A DNA stretch of 64,000 nt. It comes from Lysobacter solisilvae (GTDB lineage Bacteria; Pseudomonadota; Gammaproteobacteria; Xanthomonadales; Xanthomonadaceae). The notes under the pieces were generated by a model. That model had not been told where the DNA came from and made no database searches. It was given only the letters and a program-made list of their open reading frames with translations. The translations under genes and the position numbers were made by a program. This document shows positions 62,955 to 64,000 of the stretch, in pieces (the stretch's first letter is position 1; each line of letters opens with the position of its first letter). Where the stretch lies: NCBI RefSeq assembly GCF_016613535.2, contig NZ_CP071518.1:2852001-2916000 (forward strand). The letters run 5' to 3'.

Positions 62955-62981
62955 ATAACGGCAAGGCTTTGTCAAGCTTTA
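62955..62981 (-). promoter_or_regulatory. Sigma-28 (FliA) promoter for fliC
   Basis: On the minus strand TAAAGCTT (62981-62974) and GCCGTTAT (62962-62955) are separated by 11 bases, the FliA spacing. It lies about 97 bases before the fliC ATG. Confidence 0.9.
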
Positions 62982-63023
62982 GTGCCGGGATCGATCGAAG
63001 AACCGTCCGATCGGCTGAACGGG

Positions 63024-64000
63024 TCAGCCGAGCTTGTCGAACAGCGAATTGCCCTGGATGCGCAGCATCGTTTTCTGCGCCGCTTCCAGTGCGGTCAGCT
63101 GCAGGGTGAGGCGGCTGGCGGCCTCGGCGTAGTCGACGTCGCGCAGGTGCGACAGCGATTGCGCCAGTGAGATGTCGGTGCCTTCGCGCACGTCGGATGC
63201 CGTGTCCAGCGACGCCAGCCGGATGCCGGTGGAAGAACGCACGGCAAGCATGTGGTCCTGGGCGGTGCCCAAGTCACTGATGGCCGCGCCCACGGCGTTG
63301 TCGCGTTGCGCCATCCCGGACGGGGTGACGGCCGGTGCGTCCAGTGCGTCGGCCAGGCCCTGCAGGGTGGCGAACACGTCGCGCACGGGCGCGCGCTCGA
63401 CCGTGAAGCGATCGTTGGCGGCGGGCGCGCCGGTGAGTGTCAGCTGCACGCCCGCGCTGGAGATCGTCGTACTGGCGCTGCTGGTCGGCGCGGCGTAAGT
63501 GCCGGTCGCGATGGTGGCGCCGGTGTCGTCCAGCACGCGGTAGGCGTCGGGCGCGGTGAACTCGACGGTCAGCCGGCGCCCGGCCCACGCGGTGGGATCG
63601 CTGACCGAGGTGGCCTGCAGCACGCCGTTGCCCGCGTTGGACGCGGCGGCACTGCCACGCACGAGACCGTCGCCGGTGCGCACGCGCAGGAACACGTCAC
63701 TGCCAGGATCGGTGTCCTGCAGCGACAGGTCGGGCGCGACTTCGACCTGGTTGCGGCCATCGTCGCCGGCGTAGACCACGCTGCCGGCGCTTTCGGTGAA
63801 CGGCACCACGCCATCGCGGTTGCCCGCGAACAGGCGGCGTCCCGTGCCGTCGTCGCGATTGGCGATGCCTAGCAAATCGGCGCGGATCGCCCGCAGGTCG
63901 TTGGCGATGGACTTGCGGTCGGCCGCGGACAACACCGGGCTGTTGGCCTGGATGGCCAGTTCGCGTGCGCGCACCAGCTTGTCGTTGACTTCCGACAAGG
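63024..64000 (-). CDS. flgL: Flagellar hook-associated protein FlgL (partial, 3' part)
   Basis: At least 324 residues of a hook-filament junction protein; the gene continues past the window edge. VRARELAIQANSPVLSAADRKSIANDL matches the N-terminal helical domain shared with flagellin, and the C-terminus (YAEAASRLTLQLTALEAAQKTMLRIQGNSLFDKLG) the other half. The middle carries variable beta domains. It ends 166 bases before the fliC start; the sigma-28 promoter lies between them. Confidence 0.92.
   Translation of the reverse strand, partial: LSEVNDKLVRARELAIQANSPVLSAADRKSIANDLRAIRADLLGIANRDDGTGRRLFAGNRDGVVPFTESAGSVVYAGDDGRNQVEVAPDLSLQDTDPGSDVFLRVRTGDGLVRGSAAASNAGNGVLQATSVSDPTAWAGRRLTVEFTAPDAYRVLDDTGATIATGTYAAPTSSASTTISSAGVQLTLTGAPAANDRFTVERAPVRDVFATLQGLADALDAPAVTPSGMAQRDNAVGAAISDLGTAQDHMLAVRSSTGIRLASLDTASDVREGTDISLAQSLSHLRDVDYAEAASRLTLQLTALEAAQKTMLRIQGNSLFDKLG

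Noticed and set aside
1..64000. tRNA, rRNA, insertion sequences or prophage genes
   Set aside because: No transposase, integrase, tRNA-like cloverleaf or rRNA sequence was seen.

Overview
The window is GC-rich, densely coding DNA that carries most of a flagellar and chemotaxis supercluster. Gene order and protein type point to a gammaproteobacterium of the Xanthomonadaceae/Lysobacteraceae (Xanthomonas, Lysobacter, Luteimonas and Pseudoxanthomonas relatives). The supporting features are a second sigma-54 gene (rpoN2 type) between fleQ and the flagellin region, motC-motD rather than motA-motB, a ParC/ParP pair, and cheY-cheZ-cheA directly behind fliA. Species assignment cannot be made from the sequence alone.

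Region 1 (1-9 kb) is an accessory stress and repair stretch: an MFS transporter, an ATP-dependent DNA ligase/polymerase (LigD type, no phosphoesterase domain), a KGG stress protein, a RES-domain protein without a visible antitoxin, a repetitive BON-domain protein, a single-domain response regulator, a lipoprotein hydrolase and a DNA photolyase. Region 2 (9-11.4 kb) is a two-gene unit for a membrane glycosyltransferase and an outer-membrane beta-barrel protein.

Region 3 (11.6-24 kb, minus strand) is signalling: an HDOD regulator, a NarX-type sensor kinase, a receptor without a sensor domain, cheB, cheD, cheR, a GAF-PAS-GGDEF-EAL protein and a large chemoreceptor with a C-terminal CheR-docking peptide and its own sigma-28 promoter. 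Two tandem periplasmic TonB-C proteins (24-24.7 kb, plus strand) separate this block from the next.

Region 4 (25-57.8 kb, minus strand) is the motility core. Read in the direction of transcription it runs rpoN2, a receiver gene and fleQ; then a sigma-54 promoter and fliEFGHIJK; then a second sigma-54 promoter and fliLMNOPQR-flhBA-flhFG-fliA-cheYZA-motCD-parC-parP-STAS-cheY-cheA-cheW. Most genes overlap by 1 to 14 bases. RpoN2 and FleQ would drive the early promoters, and FliA the late ones (flagellin and chemoreceptor), all encoded within the cluster. Three of these genes are interrupted as sequenced by single extra bases: cheA (the one at 25.6-27.7 kb) twice, flhF once and flhA once.

Region 5 (57.8-64 kb) holds a NarL-type regulator, an unusual 21-bp-periodic array of palindromes (58088-58353), a PilZ protein, fliT, fliS, fliD, fliC with a sigma-28 promoter, and the 3' part of flgL, which runs off the end. 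The palindrome array is the structure least explained by the surrounding genes.
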